From: Clostridiales bacterium | GTDB taxonomy: Bacteria > Bacillota > Clostridia > Peptostreptococcales > Anaerovoracaceae | Direction of reading: 5' to 3' | Length of the DNA stretch: 8,997 bases | Assembly (NCBI GenBank): GCA_012735285.1 | Contig: JAAYHT010000105.1 | Coordinates: 1-8,997, forward strand | Shown here: positions 5,466-8,997 of the stretch, one piece after another | Layout: every line of letters begins with the position of its first letter | Position numbering within the stretch: position 1 is the first letter of the stretch | Program-made: the position numbers and the translations under genes | The notes under the pieces: generated by a model | Database searches by the model: none | Told to the model about the DNA's origin: nothing | Seen by the model: only the letters and a program-made list of their open reading frames with translations

Positions 5466-8400
5466 ATGCAGCAACAAATAATTAATGCGTTAATAAACAA
5501 CGCTGCCCTATTAATAATACTATCCTTAATCTATGAACTGACCTATCACATTTTTCCGCGATCTCTGATTAAGCAAATCTTAACTGGTATTTTGATCGCA
5601 TTAACATGTGTTGCTATTATGTTGATGCCATTTAAGCTCTTGCCGGGTATTGTATTTGATACAAGGTCTATTTTAATCAGCGTAACAGCACTTATAGTTG
5701 GGCCTATTGCAACAATTATTACCGTTGTAGCAGCTATATTTTTAAGAGTATTTCAAGGTGGCATGGGTACCATTCCGGGTGTTGCAGTTATATTAACCAG
5801 TGCAATTATCGGCTCTATTTGGAGGCGGTGGACAACTATAAGGAAAATAAAGTTGCGCTGGTACAATGTATATATTATGGGCCTTATTGTTCATGTAACA
5901 ATGATAGCATGCATGCTTCTCATGCCCTACCCATACAATATAAACGTAATCCGAGAGATAACTATTCCCGTATTAATAATATATCCCATTGCAACCGTTT
6001 TGCTTTGCCTCTTACTTACTAAACAACAGGCATTTTGGCAAATGAGAGATGAAATTAAACAATCGGAAGAACGGTTCCGGTTATTATATGATAATGCGCC
6101 TCTTGCATATCAATCCATGGATATCGATGGAAAAATTGTTGATGTTAATAAGCAGTGGCTAGATTCCTTCGGATATCAAAGAGACGAAGTAATTGGAAGG
6201 TATTTTTATGAATTTCTTAACCCTGAATATATAGATGACTACTTAATAAAATTTGAACTGTTTAAGCGTAAGGGTCAGATACATAATGAACTTGAAATCA
6301 TTCATAAGAACGGCAATAGTATCTATATTTCATTTAATGGAAACAGCGGATATGATACTAACGGTTATTTTAAACTGGCATATTGTATTTTAACGGATAT
6401 AACTGAACAGAAAAAAGCTGAAATAGAGGTACGCCAAAGCGAACTTAAGTTCCGTCGTCTTTTCACCGCAATGTCACAAGGGGTTGTCTGCCAATCTGCT
6501 GATGGAAGAATTATTTCAGCTAATCCTGCTGCCGAAAGAATTTTAGGACTATCCTTTGAACAAATGAAAAATATGACATCAGAGGATCCGAGCTGGAAGA
6601 CAATTTATGAAGATGGTTCAGTGATGCCGGGATCAGAACATCCTTCTATGATAGCTCTTAAAACAGGAAAAACATGCGGTCCAGTAATTCTTGGAGTATT
6701 TCAGCCAAAGCTTAATAGCCATGTTTGGCTTTCAGTAAACGCTACACCCATAATAGAAGTAGATGGTACATTGTCGCAAGTATATACAATTTTTCAAGAC
6801 ATAACTGCCGAGAAAAAAGCAAAGCAAGATTATCAACTTCTATTCAATTCAATGGTTGATGGCTTTGCACTTCACGAAATTATCTGCGACAATGAAGGAA
6901 AACCAATTGATTATCGTTTCCTTGCTGTTAATCCCGCCTTTGAACGAATTGTGGGTAAAAAAGCAAAAGATATTATTGGCAAGACTGTTCTTGAGGTCCT
7001 GCCTAATACCGAATCTTATTGGATAGAAACATACGGCAAAGTAGCCCTAACTGGCGAATCGGTGATGTTTGAAAACTATGCAGCTGCAACGGATAAGCAT
7101 TTTCGAGTAACAGCTTATCAACCAGCACCAATGCAATTTGCATGTACTTTTTCAGATGATACTTCTCGAGTAAAAGCTGAGGAGCAATTATTCAGAGCAT
7201 TAGCAAGGTTAAGAGGACTACTTAATAACAGCAATAGCCCGATTATCATTTTCGATGATAATGGTAACATTATAGAAACATCTGTCGCAGCAGAAAAAAT
7301 AATTGGTTTATCAAGAAAAGAAATAATAGGTAAGAATATGAATCAGATAGGCTTATCTAATATTTTAAGAAACGCTATATTATTATTTGATAGTTCAGCC
7401 ACAGTAGGTCAAGTCATTGAAAATACTGATATGTTTGAACTTGAAGGTGAGAAGAAATTCTATGAAAGCAGATTGTTCACGATAGCTACAGACCAACCGG
7501 ATGAAATGCTGTTTGGCTATCTGGGAATTGATGTTACGGATCGTATTATGGCAGAGCAAGCTTTAAAAGAAAGCGAAAGAAAATACAGCAGTTATATAGA
7601 AAATGCACCATATGCCGTGTTCGTTGTTGATGAAAACGGGAATTATTTAGAAAGCAATAAGGCTGCTTCTACTATTACAGGTTACAGTAAAGAACAAATA
7701 CTAAGCATGAATGTACGAGATATTATCGCTCCCGAATCTATAGATGAAGCTGTTCATCATTTTAAGTCATTGAAAGAAACAGGTAAAATGAGCGCTGAAC
7801 TACGCTATTGCCATAAAGACGGTTCAATTAGGTGGTGGACAGTGGATGCTGTAAAAATTTCGGTAGGTCGATTTCTTGGATTCTCCATTGATATTACGGA
7901 CAGAAAACAAGCGGAGGCAGAGCTTATAAACCTCAATCAACACGACTATCTAACAGGAATATATAATCGAAGGTATTACGAAGCGGAACTCAAGCGTATG
8001 AATAACGAAAAAATGTTGCCACTGTCGGTTATTATCGGAGATATAAATGGGGTCAAGTTTATAAACGATGCTTTTGGACACGCTGCAGGTGATAAGATTA
8101 TTATAGAAACAGCTAGGATTCTTAAAGAATGTTGTCGCGAGGGAGATGTATTAGCTAGGACTGGCGGTGATGAGTTCTCTATACTTATGCCCAATACCGA
8201 TAATCTAATGGCATCTAAAGTTTTAAATAGAATACAGAACGCTATTAAGAGATTTAATACCAAAAACACAGATGAAATATATCAACTCAGCGTCTCTCTG
8301 GGGTGTGCCACAAAAGTGTCTATAGATGAAGACATAAAAGAGATACTAAAAATTGCAGAGGGACATATGTATCAACGTAAACTGCTCGAGCAAAGCAGTG

Positions 8401-8948
8401 CACACAGCGCTATAGTTGCTTCAATAAAAGCTACTCTTTTCGAAAAAAGTCATGAAACTGAAGAACACGCACAAAGGCTTATTGCTCTAACAAAAGCTAT
8501 TGGGACGTCACTTAATCTATCTCAAGCAGAACTAGATAAACTTGAATTGCTGGCATCATTGCATGATATAGGCAAGGTCGGTATTAGAGACGACATTCTT
8601 ACAAAACCAACCAAACTGAATGAAAAGGAATGGGCAGAAATTAAAAGGCATCCAGAGATTGGCTATCGAATTGCAAAAACATCTCTTGAACTTGCGCCGA
8701 TCGCAGAAGGCATTCTATCTCATCATGAATGGTGGAATGGCAAAGGATATCCTCAAGGGCTAAAGGGTGAAAACATCCCCTTAATATCTAGAATCGTCTC
8801 AGTTGTTGATGCATATGATGCAATTACAAACGATAGACCATATAGAAAAGCCTTAACCCACAAAGAGGCAATTAAAATAATCAAACAAAATGCTGGCATT
8901 CAATTTGACCCGCTAATTGTTAAAATTTTTATTGAGATCGTTAATTAA
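5466..8948 (+). CDS. Membrane 5TMR-LYT / five-PAS / GGDEF / HD-GYP protein, candidate bifunctional c-di-GMP cyclase and phosphodiesterase
   Basis: This 1160-residue protein starts at ATG 5466 behind AAGGAGG. Residues 1-190 form about six hydrophobic segments with the LytS-type 5TMR-LYT signature (FDTRSI at 64-69, GPIAT at 79-83, LRVFQGGMGTIPG at 93-105). Five PAS domains follow at about 200-316, 325-449, 455-570, 574-694 and 702-814; four end in the usual D-I/V-T-(D/E) motif, while the third ends in SDDTS. GGDEF spans about 820-980, with GDINGVKFIND near 858, an intact GGDEF at 900-904, and REGD at 891-894, exactly five residues upstream, matching the RxxD product-inhibition site. HD-GYP spans about 985-1160, with H996, HD at 1033-1034 (HDIGKVGI), H1062, HH at 1086-1087, GYP at 1094-1096 and D1115. 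Both catalytic signatures are intact, so it may make c-di-GMP from GTP and also hydrolyse it. The membrane and PAS inputs presumably decide which. It stands alone, divergent from the lipoprotein and kinase genes, behind its own promoter. No terminator is seen in the 49 bases after TAA. Confidence 0.93.
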   Translation: MQQQIINALINNAALLIILSLIYELTYHIFPRSLIKQILTGILIALTCVAIMLMPFKLLPGIVFDTRSILISVTALIVGPIATIITVVAAIFLRVFQGGMGTIPGVAVILTSAIIGSIWRRWTTIRKIKLRWYNVYIMGLIVHVTMIACMLLMPYPYNINVIREITIPVLIIYPIATVLLCLLLTKQQAFWQMRDEIKQSEERFRLLYDNAPLAYQSMDIDGKIVDVNKQWLDSFGYQRDEVIGRYFYEFLNPEYIDDYLIKFELFKRKGQIHNELEIIHKNGNSIYISFNGNSGYDTNGYFKLAYCILTDITEQKKAEIEVRQSELKFRRLFTAMSQGVVCQSADGRIISANPAAERILGLSFEQMKNMTSEDPSWKTIYEDGSVMPGSEHPSMIALKTGKTCGPVILGVFQPKLNSHVWLSVNATPIIEVDGTLSQVYTIFQDITAEKKAKQDYQLLFNSMVDGFALHEIICDNEGKPIDYRFLAVNPAFERIVGKKAKDIIGKTVLEVLPNTESYWIETYGKVALTGESVMFENYAAATDKHFRVTAYQPAPMQFACTFSDDTSRVKAEEQLFRALARLRGLLNNSNSPIIIFDDNGNIIETSVAAEKIIGLSRKEIIGKNMNQIGLSNILRNAILLFDSSATVGQVIENTDMFELEGEKKFYESRLFTIATDQPDEMLFGYLGIDVTDRIMAEQALKESERKYSSYIENAPYAVFVVDENGNYLESNKAASTITGYSKEQILSMNVRDIIAPESIDEAVHHFKSLKETGKMSAELRYCHKDGSIRWWTVDAVKISVGRFLGFSIDITDRKQAEAELINLNQHDYLTGIYNRRYYEAELKRMNNEKMLPLSVIIGDINGVKFINDAFGHAAGDKIIIETARILKECCREGDVLARTGGDEFSILMPNTDNLMASKVLNRIQNAIKRFNTKNTDEIYQLSVSLGCATKVSIDEDIKEILKIAEGHMYQRKLLEQSSAHSAIVASIKATLFEKSHETEEHAQRLIALTKAIGTSLNLSQAELDKLELLASLHDIGKVGIRDDILTKPTKLNEKEWAEIKRHPEIGYRIAKTSLELAPIAEGILSHHEWWNGKGYPQGLKGENIPLISRIVSVVDAYDAITNDRPYRKALTHKEAIKIIKQNAGIQFDPLIVKIFIEIVN

Positions 8949-8997
8949 AATAGAGGCGAATTGTAAAATGAAGTTGAACTAATAAGGAATCCATAGT
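8949..8997. other. Short downstream stretch, no gene identified
   Basis: These 49 bases after the HD-GYP gene hold no recognisable terminator. AAGGA close to the right edge could be the ribosome site of a gene starting just outside, which would make a co-directional operon, but nothing in the window confirms it. Confidence 0.3.

Noticed and set aside
7976..8269. Minus-strand frame of 97 codons inside the GGDEF region
   Set aside because: It is the antisense shadow of a strongly conserved GGDEF coding region and has no independent evidence.

Overview
The window is AT-rich, with strong AGGAGG-type ribosome binding sites, a small Clostridia-like lipoprotein and large multidomain signalling proteins. 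This suggests a low-GC Gram-positive anaerobe (Bacillota, probably Clostridia). That placement comes from style and protein families only; no taxonomic marker gene is present. Nearly all of the DNA is devoted to signal transduction, above all to cyclic-di-GMP turnover. I see no tRNA, rRNA, CRISPR array, insertion sequence or phage gene.

Left half, minus strand (4683 down to 1): a hybrid sensor histidine kinase is followed after 46 bases by a large response regulator that runs off the left edge. The kinase has a secreted SBP_bac_3 sensor, one membrane helix, HisKA, HATPase_c, a degenerate receiver, an intact receiver and Hpt. The regulator reads receiver, PAS, PAS, degenerate GGDEF, then the first residues of what should be an EAL domain. 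Together they look like a phosphorelay that senses a small external solute and controls a c-di-GMP phosphodiesterase-type output. The kinase frame is cut by a single in-frame TAG exactly between HisKA and HATPase_c, so as written it encodes two polypeptides.

Middle (4835-5465): a short lipoprotein gene on the minus strand is also interrupted by one in-frame stop (TGA), 15 codons before what looks like its natural end. A 229-base divergent region follows. It holds a near-consensus sigma-A promoter reading right.

Right half, plus strand (5466-8948): one 1160-residue membrane protein with a 5TMR-LYT (LytS-like) sensor, five PAS domains, an intact GGDEF domain with an RxxD inhibitory site, and an intact HD-GYP domain. 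It is a candidate bifunctional diguanylate cyclase/phosphodiesterase. The two divergent units therefore place c-di-GMP synthesis, HD-GYP hydrolysis and probable EAL hydrolysis side by side.

The most notable observation is the pair of in-frame nonsense codons (TAG and TGA) in two adjacent genes within 1.5 kb, each with clearly homologous coding sequence continuing in the same frame. Decay, sequencing error, or (for the kinase) a split protein made by restart at a GTG with a well-spaced AGGA are the competing explanations.
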